From contig NZ_CP107853.1 in the NCBI RefSeq assembly GCF_036013525.1, positions 4,774,001-4,838,000 on the forward strand: a stretch of DNA of 64,000 nucleotides, in the 5' to 3' direction. The notes beneath the pieces are model-generated. The model worked only from the letters and a program-made list of their open reading frames with translations. It had not been told where the DNA came from and did no database searches. The position numbers and the translations under genes are program-made. The DNA comes from Nonomuraea sp. NBC_00507 (GTDB lineage Bacteria; Actinomycetota; Actinomycetes; Streptosporangiales; Streptosporangiaceae). Shown in pieces: positions 8,881-16,683 of the stretch; position 1 is the stretch's first letter, and each line of letters begins with the position of its first letter.

Positions 8881-9973
8881 GAGCCCACCCCAGCCACCGC
8901 TTGCTGACGGCCTCTTCGTTCTTCAGCCACCAGTCGGTGTCGGCGTCGAAGCCCTTGTCGTAGTACTGCGGCGCACCGGCCAGGCCGTTGCGGACCTCTT
9001 CGCTGATCTTGTCGTAGGCGAGGGGGGAGGAGGGGTTCGTCGGGTAGGTCGTGGCCAGGCGGGCCTGGACGTCGGGACTCATCGAGTAGTCGAAGAGCTG
9101 GTAGGCGGCGTCCAGGTTGGGTGCGCCCTTGGAGATGGAGTAGCCCTGGAACTGGCGGCGGGCGCCGTTCAGCTGGGCCGCGACCGGGACCCCCTGCTTG
9201 AGCAGGTCGGCCAGGCGGCCATGCCAGACGGTGGTCATCGTCACCTCCTGGCGGGTGAGCAGCATGCCGGGCAGCGGGCCGCTGTCCCAGTACTTCTTGA
9301 CGTCGGACCTGATCCGATCCATCGCCTTGAAGGCGCGGTCCACATCCAGCGGGTACAGCTGGTCCATCGCGACGCCGTCGGCCAGCAGCGCGAACTCCAG
9401 CTCGGGCAGGTCGGCGTCCGGGTTGCACATCGAGCGGCCGCCCTGGAAAGCCTTGGCGTCCCAGAAGTCGGCCCAGGACTCCGGCGTGCGCCCGCCGAAG
9501 GCGTCGGTGCGGTAGGCCATGCACTGGGCGTAGAAGCTGTGGGCGACGGCGTACTCGGTGATCAGATTCTCGGGCAGCTGGGCGGTCTTGAGGTTCTTGA
9601 TCCGGTCGAGGTCCAGCTTCTCCAGGGCGTTCTCGCGGACGAACTTGGCGTGGTCCATCATCGAGTTGTCGATGAGGTCGACCTGGGGGCGACCCTGGTT
9701 GATCTGGGCCAGCACCTGTGCGCCGTCGAGGTTGGCGACCTGGACGGTGATGCCGGTCTCCTTGGTGAACGGGTCGTAGATCGCCTTCTTGAGGGCCTCG
9801 CCGTAGGCCCCGCCACTGTTGCGGACGGCCACCGTCTTGGCGCCCGAGCCGGTGGAGACGCTGGCACCAGTGGAGCGGCTGGTGCCGGTGCCGCAGGCGG
9901 CGAGCGCCGGCAGGGCGGCGAGCGCGGCAGCGCCGCGCAACAGCGCCCGCCTTCCGATCGGTGAATTTGTCAT
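8873..9973 (-). CDS. ABC transporter substrate-binding lipoprotein, PotD/F-like
   Basis: 366 residues. The N-terminus has a twin-arginine-like start (GRRALLRG), a hydrophobic core and a lipobox ALAAC, so it is probably an exported lipoprotein. The mature part begins after a Ser/Thr-rich linker with KTVAVRNSGGAYGEALKKAI, typical of class II periplasmic binding proteins for spermidine/putrescine and related organic cations. It is the first gene of the importer block and follows a deacylase gene by 45 bp. The substrate is not determined by sequence; an N-acyl amine or diamine is inferred from the operon. Confidence 0.9.
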   Translation of the reverse strand: MTNSPIGRRALLRGAAALAALPALAACGTGTSRSTGASVSTGSGAKTVAVRNSGGAYGEALKKAIYDPFTKETGITVQVANLDGAQVLAQINQGRPQVDLIDNSMMDHAKFVRENALEKLDLDRIKNLKTAQLPENLITEYAVAHSFYAQCMAYRTDAFGGRTPESWADFWDAKAFQGGRSMCNPDADLPELEFALLADGVAMDQLYPLDVDRAFKAMDRIRSDVKKYWDSGPLPGMLLTRQEVTMTTVWHGRLADLLKQGVPVAAQLNGARRQFQGYSISKGAPNLDAAYQLFDYSMSPDVQARLATTYPTNPSSPLAYDKISEEVRNGLAGAPQYYDKGFDADTDWWLKNEEAVSKRWLGWARG

Positions 9974-10018
9974 GGCGGTACCTCCGGGGGATGGGGATGG
10001 TCGCGGTTCGGGGAGTGG

Positions 10019-10981
10019 TCAGGCGAGGACGGCGATGGCCGCAAGCTCGGTGCCGGGGACGACGGTGAGGCCGTTCATGCCGTAGATGATCGTTCCGGTG
10101 GCCGTGGCGGTGACCTTGTGCTCGGCGCCGTCGACGGGGTCGACGATCCGGCCGATGGCCTGTCCTTCGGTGACCTCGTCGCCGGTGACGGCGTCGGGGT
10201 ACCACAGGCCGGCCGCGGGTGATTCGACGTCACCCGTCCACACCCATTCGCGTGGCGTGGCCGTCGGCGCGGGAGCCGGTCCGTCGATGGCCCCGAGGTG
10301 GTTCAGCAGCCGGTGCAGGGCGTCCAGCAGGGTCCGCACGGTGGCCGGGTCGCGGTCGCCGCGCTGGCCGGTCTCGATGAGGACGGCGGGGATGCCGAGG
10401 CGGTTGGCGGCGGCGTGGCTGTTGCCGCCCTCGGCGGAGCGGCCGAACACGACATGCTCGTAGCCCACGGCGTGGGCCATCGCGCGGTTGCTGGCGTCGA
10501 GGGCGTCGTCGCCGGTGAGGCGGTAGCCGACGAAGTCGAGCAGGGTCTGGTCGATGCCACCGCTGTGCAGGTCGGCGTAGGCGTCGGCGCCGGTGATGAG
10601 GTGCTCGAACAGCCAGGCGGCCATCCGCTCGGTCGGCCCGCCGGCGGGGTCGCCGGGGAAGACCCGATTGATGTTGACGCCGTCGAGCGGCGAGACGTTG
10701 AGGCGGCCCCCGTATGCGGCGGGCGGGTTGGCGACGGGGCAGATCGCGATCCGGCCGAGCACGTCGTCAGGCTGGAGCCCGGCCGCGAGCTGAGCGGCGG
10801 CGGCGATCCCGGCGAACTCGCCGCCGTGCACCCCGCCGGTGATGACCACGGTGGGGCCGGGACGGGATCCGTGGACGAGGATCAGCGGGACGTCGGCGGT
10901 GGTCGTGCCAAGGTCCACGGTGACGGTGCCGCTGGTCTTGGCGCCGGGTTCTGCGGTCAGGATGGCGATGGTCCAGGTCAT
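10019..10981 (-). CDS. succinylglutamate desuccinylase/aspartoacylase-family deacylase (second copy)
   Basis: 320 residues with the same zinc-hydrolase layout as the 3648-4604 product: GGVHGGEFAG (His, Glu), YADLHSGG (His) and the catalytic Glu region VLIETGQRGD, then a beta-rich C-terminal half. It is clearly a divergent paralogue. One enzyme may act on a different acyl group or on a second intermediate. It sits between the importer and the SolA-like oxidases, with a 12-bp gap from the upstream gene and a 45-bp gap to the binding-protein gene. Confidence 0.86.
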   Translation of the reverse strand: MTWTIAILTAEPGAKTSGTVTVDLGTTTADVPLILVHGSRPGPTVVITGGVHGGEFAGIAAAAQLAAGLQPDDVLGRIAICPVANPPAAYGGRLNVSPLDGVNINRVFPGDPAGGPTERMAAWLFEHLITGADAYADLHSGGIDQTLLDFVGYRLTGDDALDASNRAMAHAVGYEHVVFGRSAEGGNSHAAANRLGIPAVLIETGQRGDRDPATVRTLLDALHRLLNHLGAIDGPAPAPTATPREWVWTGDVESPAAGLWYPDAVTGDEVTEGQAIGRIVDPVDGAEHKVTATATGTIIYGMNGLTVVPGTELAAIAVLA

Positions 10982-10993
10982 CTCATACCTCGT

Positions 10994-12130
10994 TCAGGCG
11001 GCCGTGCGGCCGAGGGTCGTCATGAACTCGATGGGCAGGTCGGTGTGGCCGTCCAGGGCCAGGTCGGCGGCGAGGTCGCCCATGGCGGGCGACATCTTGA
11101 ATCCCTGGCCGGAGAAGCCGGCCAGCAGCACGATGTCGTCGCACCCTGGCAGCGGGCCGACCAGCGGGCGCGTGCTGCCGGTGTAGCCCTCCATGAAGGC
11201 GGCGAGCCGCACCGGGTTGGGGTTCAGGCCTGGCAGGTGGCGCCGCACGATCTCCGTGAAGATCTCCAGCTCCTCCGGCGCGACGGCCCTCTCCAGCCGG
11301 TTCGGGTCGTCCACGGGCCGGTGGTGGGCCTGGGGCAGGCCGAGCTTGACGGAGAGGCCGTCGGGGGAGGGGATCCCGTAGAAGGGGATGCCGCCCCTGC
11401 GGATGAAGGCAGGGCGCTCGTCGCCGGCATGGTGTTCCTCATTGGGCAGGAACCAGGCGCTGATCGCGCGGTAGACGCTCACCTCCCACGGCAGGTCGGG
11501 CAGCAGGTCGCCCACCCAAGGGCCCGGAGTGACCACCGCGGCGTCGAAACGTTCGGTGTCGCCGTCCGTGCGGATCTCCACGCCTCCCCCGCCGACCGGG
11601 TTGATCTCCCTCACCGGGGTGTAGCGGCGGATCCGGGCACCCAGTTCCTCGGCGCGGCGGGCCGCGGTCTGGACCGACAGCTCCGGGCGGATGTAACCCG
11701 CGTGGGGGTCGAGAACCGCCAGGTCGCCGTCGTCGACGCGGAACTGCGGAAAACGCTTGGCCAGCGCCTCGGCGTCGATCAGCTCGTGGTCGAGGCCGTG
11801 CTCGGCGATGACGTCCATGATGGTGCGCATCTCGGGGTCGTCGGCCGGTCCCATGAACAGGCATCCCGTGAGCCGGCGCAGCTCCCGGCCGGTCTCCGCC
11901 TGCAACTGCTTCCAGAGAGCGTCGGCGTGCCGGACGAGCGGCACGTACCGGCCGTCATCGGTCTGCACGCTACGGAAGACCCGGGTCTCACCGCCGGCGG
12001 CGCTGCGGTCGTGGCCGGGGGCGAAGCGGTCGTAGGCGACGACCTCGGCGCCCCGGGCCGCCAGCCGCCAGGCGGCCTGGCTGCCCACCGTGCCAGTCCC
12101 GACGACGGCGACACGTTTCCTCGTGGCCAT
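10994..12130 (-). CDS. SolA/monomeric sarcosine oxidase-family flavoprotein (copy 2)
   Basis: 378 residues. The N-terminal FAD motif is VAVVGTGTVGSQAAWRLA and the C-terminal flavin segment is LLAGFSGQGFKMSPAMGD, as in N-methyltryptophan oxidase and monomeric sarcosine oxidase. These oxidise an N-alkyl amino acid with O2 to an imine and H2O2. The Cys that binds FAD covalently in sarcosine oxidase (family motif C-M-Y-T) appears to be replaced here: the aligned segment reads AAFMEGYT. It is a close tandem duplicate of 12166-13305, with a 35-bp gap. The ATG at 12130 opens the region similar to its paralogue. Confidence 0.88.
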   Translation of the reverse strand: MATRKRVAVVGTGTVGSQAAWRLAARGAEVVAYDRFAPGHDRSAAGGETRVFRSVQTDDGRYVPLVRHADALWKQLQAETGRELRRLTGCLFMGPADDPEMRTIMDVIAEHGLDHELIDAEALAKRFPQFRVDDGDLAVLDPHAGYIRPELSVQTAARRAEELGARIRRYTPVREINPVGGGGVEIRTDGDTERFDAAVVTPGPWVGDLLPDLPWEVSVYRAISAWFLPNEEHHAGDERPAFIRRGGIPFYGIPSPDGLSVKLGLPQAHHRPVDDPNRLERAVAPEELEIFTEIVRRHLPGLNPNPVRLAAFMEGYTGSTRPLVGPLPGCDDIVLLAGFSGQGFKMSPAMGDLAADLALDGHTDLPIEFMTTLGRTAA

Positions 12131-12165
12131 GTGGCTCTCCTTGCCGGATCGTGGTGGTGGGCGGT

Positions 12166-13305
12166 TCAAGCCGCGGTGCGGCCCACGGTCGACACGAAGT
12201 CGATGGGCTGGGAGGAGGTGCCGTCCAGCGCCAGGTCGGCGGCGATGTCGCCGAAGGCGGGCGAGAGCTTGAAGCCGTGGCCGGAGAACCCGGCGAGCAG
12301 GATCACGTTCTCGTTGCCGGCGCCGGGCAGCGGGCCGACCAGCGGTCGGCTGCTCTCGGTGTAGCCCTCCATGTAGACGGACAGGCGGGTCGGGTCCGGG
12401 TGCAGGTCCGGCAGGTGGCGGCGGAGGAGTTCGGTGAAGATCTCCAGTTCCTCCGGCTGGACGGTGCGGTCCAGCGCGTTGGGGTCGCCGGCCGGGCGGT
12501 GCAGGTCGCGCGAGAGCCCGACCTTGACGGAGACGCCGTCCGGGGAGGGCAGGCCGTAGCAGTGCGTGGGCGCCGTACGGATGAAGGCGGGGCGCTCCTC
12601 GCCGAACCAGGCGTCGGTGGTGGGCACGTACCAGGCGCTGATGAGGCGGCGGATGTCCACTTCCCACGGCAGGTCGGGGAGGAGGTCGTTCACCCAGGGG
12701 CCGACGGTGACGACGACCGCGTCGAAGCGCTCGCTGCCGGAGTCGGTGCTGACCTCGACCCCTCCGGCAACCGGGGTGATCTCCCGCACTGGCGTGTAGC
12801 GGTGGATGCGGGCACCCAGCTGCTCGGCGCGGCGGGCCGCGGTCTGGACCGTCAGCTCGGGCCGGATGAGGCCCGCGCGGCGGTCGAGCACGGCGGCGTC
12901 ACCGTCCTCCAGACGGTATTGAGGGAAGCGCTTGGCCAGCGCCTCGGCGTCGATCACCTCGTGGTCGAGGTCGTGCTCGGCGATGGACTCGAGGACGGTG
13001 GCCATCTGGTGGTGCTCGGTCGGCCCCATCAGCAGGCATCCGGTCAGGCGGCGCAGCTCGCGGCAGGTCTCCTGCTGAAGCCGCTCCCACAGGGCGTCGG
13101 CGTGCTTGAGCAGCGGCACGTACCGGGAGTCCTCGAAGTGGGCGCTGCGGAAGATCCGCGTCTCGCCGCCCGCGGCGCTGCGGTCGTGGCCAGGGGCGAA
13201 ACGGTCGTATCCGACGACCTCGGCCCCGCGGGCGGCCAGCCGCCAGGCGGCCTGGCTGCCCATCGTCCCGACGCCGACGACCGCGACGCGCTTCCTGGCT
13301 GCCAC
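12166..13305 (-). CDS. SolA/monomeric sarcosine oxidase-family flavoprotein (copy 1)
   Basis: 379 residues and the first gene of the 13-gene minus-strand operon. FAD motif VAVVGVGTMGSQAAWRLA; C-terminal LLAGFSGHGFKLSPAFGD. The position of the covalent-flavin Cys is a Tyr (SVYMEGYT), so FAD is probably held non-covalently. The GTG at 13305 is the start: GAAAGGA stands about 8 nt upstream and the reading frame before it has no similarity to the family. The product is very similar along its full length to the 10994-12130 protein. Transcription probably begins in the 13306-13521 gap shared with the IclR gene. Confidence 0.88.
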   Translation of the reverse strand: MAARKRVAVVGVGTMGSQAAWRLAARGAEVVGYDRFAPGHDRSAAGGETRIFRSAHFEDSRYVPLLKHADALWERLQQETCRELRRLTGCLLMGPTEHHQMATVLESIAEHDLDHEVIDAEALAKRFPQYRLEDGDAAVLDRRAGLIRPELTVQTAARRAEQLGARIHRYTPVREITPVAGGVEVSTDSGSERFDAVVVTVGPWVNDLLPDLPWEVDIRRLISAWYVPTTDAWFGEERPAFIRTAPTHCYGLPSPDGVSVKVGLSRDLHRPAGDPNALDRTVQPEELEIFTELLRRHLPDLHPDPTRLSVYMEGYTESSRPLVGPLPGAGNENVILLAGFSGHGFKLSPAFGDIAADLALDGTSSQPIDFVSTVGRTAA

Positions 13306-13410
13306 AGGTAGATCCTTTCGAGGAGAGGGACGCAGGCCATTGACCAGCGCTCCGGGTGATGGATTGGATTCGGGGAACGGCCCGCTCCGCGTGTCGGGCC
13401 TCGTGGTGCC

Positions 13411-13427
13411 GTGCCACAATGTGGAAC
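13411..13427. promoter_or_regulatory. 17-bp palindrome, probable IclR operator
   Basis: GTGCCACAATGTGGAAC is palindromic around a central A with one mismatched pair (core CCACA-A-TGTGG). It lies between the divergent SolA operon and the IclR gene. A TACTAT hexamer just downstream (13435-13440) could be a -10 element. The position suits autoregulation and control of the operon by the adjacent IclR protein. The assignment to IclR is inference from position. Confidence 0.55.
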
Positions 13428-13521
13428 GGCGTGCTACTATTTGGCATTATTAAGACGCGGCGGCTTCCCCGTCAAGAGGGTGTGTACCGGTGGTTACCTG
13501 CTATTTACCTGGGGAGATCTT

Positions 13522-14274
13522 GTGGAGATGAAGAGCGTGACGCGCAGCCTCCGGATCCTGGAAGCCGTCGCACAGCAGCAGCCGGTGACCGTGGGGGAGC
13601 TGGCCAAGCACTTCGGTCTCCCCAAATCGACGGTGCAGCGCACGCTGGTGACGCTGCACGAGGCCGGATGGCTGCGGGCCAGCCGGGGCGACACGACGCG
13701 GTGGGAGATCGGCGCGCGGGTGCTGGCCGTCCGCCCTGCCGCGCTGCAGGGCGCGAGCCTGTTCGCCGCCGCGCGCGAGCCCATGGAGCGCGTGCGTGAC
13801 GAGGTCAACGAGACCGTCCACTTGTCGGTGCTCGACGGGCTGCAGGGCATGGTCGTGGTCGACCGTGTCGATTGCGATCGAGCGGTGCGCACGTTCATCG
13901 AGATCGGCGGCACCTCGCCGCTGCACGCGACCGCGGTCGGCCAGGCGGTGCTCGCCCACCTGCGCGCGAACGACGTGAACGAGGTCGTCGCGCGCGGGCT
14001 GGAGAGCTACGGTGAGGCGACCGTCACCGACCCCGACGAGCTGCGCGCCAAGCTGGCACAGGTGCGGAGCGACGGGTACGCGGTCAACCGCAACCAGTAC
14101 CGTGCGGACGTCTGCGCCATCGCCGCGCCCATCCTGGAGGCGGACGGCACGCCGCTCGCCGCGGTGGCGGTGTCCATGCCGGACTCGCGCTTCGACGAGG
14201 ACCGGCTGCCCGAGCTGGGCCGCCTGGTCGCCGAGACGGCGGCGGAGATCACCGCCCGCCGGCTCAGCCGGTGA
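13522..14274 (+). CDS. IclR-family transcriptional regulator
   Basis: 250 residues. An N-terminal winged helix-turn-helix (about residues 5-65, including GELAKHFGLPKSTVQRTL) is followed by an IclR effector domain with GTSPLHATAVGQAVLAHL and a C-terminal AAPILEADGTPLAAVAVSMP segment. Start: the GTG at 13522 has GGGGAG 6-7 nt upstream; the ATG two codons later has no correctly spaced site. It is divergent from the 13-gene operon and is probably its local regulator. Its last 11 bp overlap the convergent D-2-hydroxyacid dehydrogenase gene. Confidence 0.9.
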   Translation: MEMKSVTRSLRILEAVAQQQPVTVGELAKHFGLPKSTVQRTLVTLHEAGWLRASRGDTTRWEIGARVLAVRPAALQGASLFAAAREPMERVRDEVNETVHLSVLDGLQGMVVVDRVDCDRAVRTFIEIGGTSPLHATAVGQAVLAHLRANDVNEVVARGLESYGEATVTDPDELRAKLAQVRSDGYAVNRNQYRADVCAIAAPILEADGTPLAAVAVSMPDSRFDEDRLPELGRLVAETAAEITARRLSR

Positions 14275-15238
14275 CGTACCCCCTTCCCTTGTCCACGACG
14301 TTGCGCAGCGGCCGACCGGCGAGGTAACGGCGCAGGTTGTCGAGGAACAGCTCGGCTTGTGCCTCCCGCCAGCCGTGCACGTCACCTGCCATGTGCGGCG
14401 AGACGATCATCCCGGGCAGGTCCCACAGCGGCGAGTCGCTCGGTAGCGGCTCGTCGTCGAAGACGTCCAGCGCGGCTCCCGCGAGCCGCCTGCCGCGCAG
14501 TGCCTCCACGAGGGCGTCCTGCACGACCAGCCCGCCGCGGCCCACGTTGACGAGCCGGGCGGTGGGTTTCATCGCCCGCAGCGCCCGCTCGTCGATCATC
14601 CCGCGCGTCTGCGGGGTGAGGGGTGCGGCCAGGACGACGTAGTCGGCCTCGCTGAGCACGGTGAGCAGCTCGCCGCTGCCGTGCACGGTCCCGAAGTCGG
14701 GATCGCCGGATCGTCCGGTACGGCCCGCGCCGCTGACCCGCATCTTGGTGGCACGCAGCTGGCGGGCGATGGCTCGGCCGATCGGGCCCGTGCCGACCAC
14801 CAGCGCGGTCCGGCCGCCGATCCGCTCGCTCTCCCGCCATCGCCACTCGCGCCGCCGCTGGTGAGCGAGAGTGCTCGACAGGTCTTTCGCCATGGCGAGG
14901 ATCAGTCCGAGGACGTACTCGGCGATCGCCTCGTCATAGATGCCGCGCGAGTTGGTCAAAGTGAGTCCAGGGTCGCGTACCAGCGCGTCGAACAGCACGT
15001 GTTCCACGCCGGTGGCGGCCACGTGGACCCAGCGCGGCGCGAGCGCGGGATCCGCCGGCCAGGCGCGCGTGATGCCGGTGAACCCGGCACCGCCCACGAG
15101 CAGCACGTCCGCGCCGGGCAGGGCGTCCGCCAGGCAGTCCTCGCCGACGTGGCGGACGTCGGCGAGCGCCTCGACGCGTTCGGGGTGCGGCAGCGGCGTG
15201 CCGTCGTGCAGGGCGACCAGGAGGGGACGGCCGTTCAC
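14264..15238 (-). CDS. D-2-hydroxyacid dehydrogenase (NAD(P)-dependent)
   Basis: 324 residues. The Rossmann motif is ALVVGTGPIGRAIARQL. The catalytic Arg is in NVGRGGLVVQDAL, the Glu in DVFDDEPLP and the His in VSPHMAGD, in the expected order. The enzyme interconverts a 2-oxo acid and a D-2-hydroxy acid; GhrA-like glyoxylate/hydroxypyruvate reductases are close in form. The GTG start overlaps the aldehyde dehydrogenase stop by 4 bp (GTGA). It ends an operon of aminotransferase, FAD/Fe-S oxidase and aldehyde dehydrogenase and converges on the IclR gene. Confidence 0.88.
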   Translation of the reverse strand: MNGRPLLVALHDGTPLPHPERVEALADVRHVGEDCLADALPGADVLLVGGAGFTGITRAWPADPALAPRWVHVAATGVEHVLFDALVRDPGLTLTNSRGIYDEAIAEYVLGLILAMAKDLSSTLAHQRRREWRWRESERIGGRTALVVGTGPIGRAIARQLRATKMRVSGAGRTGRSGDPDFGTVHGSGELLTVLSEADYVVLAAPLTPQTRGMIDERALRAMKPTARLVNVGRGGLVVQDALVEALRGRRLAGAALDVFDDEPLPSDSPLWDLPGMIVSPHMAGDVHGWREAQAELFLDNLRRYLAGRPLRNVVDKGRGYVTG

Positions 15239-16683
15239 GCCGGTATGGCCAGGTACTTGTACTCGAGGAACTCCTCGATGCCGACCCGGCCGCCCTCCCT
15301 GCCCAGCCCCGACTGCTTGACGCCGCCGAAGGGCGCCGCCGGGTTGGACACCAGCCCGGTGTTGAGGCCGACCATGCCCACCTCCAGCCGCTCGCCCACC
15401 CGCAAGGCGCGGCCCAGATCCCGGGTGAACACGTACGCGACCAGCCCCCACTCGGTGTCGTTGGCGGCCCTGACGACCTCGTCCTCGTCGTCGAACGTCA
15501 GCACGGCCGCCACCGGCCCGAAGATCTCCGTGCCCAGCAGCCGGGAACCCGGGTCGACGCCCATGAGGACCGTGGGCGGGTAGAAGCAGCCGGGACCGTC
15601 CGGGATCTCGCCGCCGACCAGCACCTTCGCGCCGCGCTCGACGGCGTCGGCGACCAGGTCGGCGACCTTGGCCCGGCCCGCCCGGTCGATGAGCGGGCCG
15701 ACGTCCACGCCGGGCTCGGTGCCCGGCCCCACGACCAGCGACCCCATGCGCTCGGCGAGCCGTGCCGCGAACTCGTCGGCGACGGAGGAATGCACGAAGA
15801 ACCGGTTGGCGGCGGTGCACGCCTCGCCCATGTTGCGCATCTTCGCCACCATCGCGCCGTCCACGGCCACGTTCAGGTCGGCGTCGCCGAAGACGATGAA
15901 CGGCGCATTGCCGCCCAGCTCCATGGAGGTGCGGACGACGGTGCCGGCGCACTGGGCCAGCAACGTGCGGCCCACCTGCGTGGATCCGGTGAAGGACAGC
16001 TTGCGGATGCGTCCGCCGCGCAGCATCGGCTCGACCAGCGCGCCGGGATCGGAGGTGGGGATGACGTTCAGCACCCCGTCGGGCAGTCCCGCCTCCCGCA
16101 GAATGGCGGCCAGCGCGAGACTCGACAGCGGCGTCTGCGGCGCCGGCTTGAGCACCATCGTGCAGCCGGCGGCGATCGCCGGGCCGATCTTGCGGGTGCC
16201 CATGGCGAGGGGGAAGTTCCAGGGGGTGATCAGCAGGCAGGGCCCGACCGGGCGGCGCATGAGCAGCATGCGGTTGCGGCCGTCGGGCAATGTGCCGTAC
16301 GCCCCTTCGATCCGCACCGCCTCCTCGGAGAACCAGCGGAAGAACTCCGCCGCGTAGGCTACCTCCCCGCGTGCCTCCGCGAGGGACTTGCCCATTTCGG
16401 ACGTCATGAGCAGGGCCAGCTCATCCGTGCGGGACATGATGATGTCGTACGCGCGACGCAGGATCTCGCTGCGGGCACGGGGCGCGGTGCGCGCCCACTC
16501 CTCCTGCGCGGCGACCGCCGCCTCCTCGGCGCGCCGCCCGTCCTCGGGGCCGGCGTCGGCCACGTGGCAGAGGACCTGTCCGGTGGCGGGGTCTTCGACG
16601 GGCATGGTGGCGCCGGAGGCGGCGTCGGCCCACTGGCCGGCGATGAACAGCCGCTTCGGCACTTGGTCGATGGGTGAGGTCAT
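15235..16683 (-). CDS. aldehyde dehydrogenase, succinate-semialdehyde dehydrogenase type (GabD-like)
   Basis: 482 residues. Landmarks are PWNFPLAMGTRKIGPAIAAG, the general-base Glu in SMELGGNAPFIVF, the catalytic Cys in MGEACTAANRFF and AAPFGGVKQSGLGREGG. The E-x-C-T-A-A-N-R form around the Cys is characteristic of the GabD group. With the GabT-like aminotransferase in the same operon, it would oxidise succinate semialdehyde or a close analogue to the acid. It starts with an ATGA overlap with the upstream oxidase gene. Confidence 0.88.
   Translation of the reverse strand: MTSPIDQVPKRLFIAGQWADAASGATMPVEDPATGQVLCHVADAGPEDGRRAEEAAVAAQEEWARTAPRARSEILRRAYDIIMSRTDELALLMTSEMGKSLAEARGEVAYAAEFFRWFSEEAVRIEGAYGTLPDGRNRMLLMRRPVGPCLLITPWNFPLAMGTRKIGPAIAAGCTMVLKPAPQTPLSSLALAAILREAGLPDGVLNVIPTSDPGALVEPMLRGGRIRKLSFTGSTQVGRTLLAQCAGTVVRTSMELGGNAPFIVFGDADLNVAVDGAMVAKMRNMGEACTAANRFFVHSSVADEFAARLAERMGSLVVGPGTEPGVDVGPLIDRAGRAKVADLVADAVERGAKVLVGGEIPDGPGCFYPPTVLMGVDPGSRLLGTEIFGPVAAVLTFDDEDEVVRAANDTEWGLVAYVFTRDLGRALRVGERLEVGMVGLNTGLVSNPAAPFGGVKQSGLGREGGRVGIEEFLEYKYLAIPA

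Noticed and set aside
14264..14274. 11-bp convergent overlap of iclR and the D-2-hydroxyacid dehydrogenase as an antisense regulatory device
   Set aside because: Short 3' overlaps are common in compact genomes; nothing else supports regulation.
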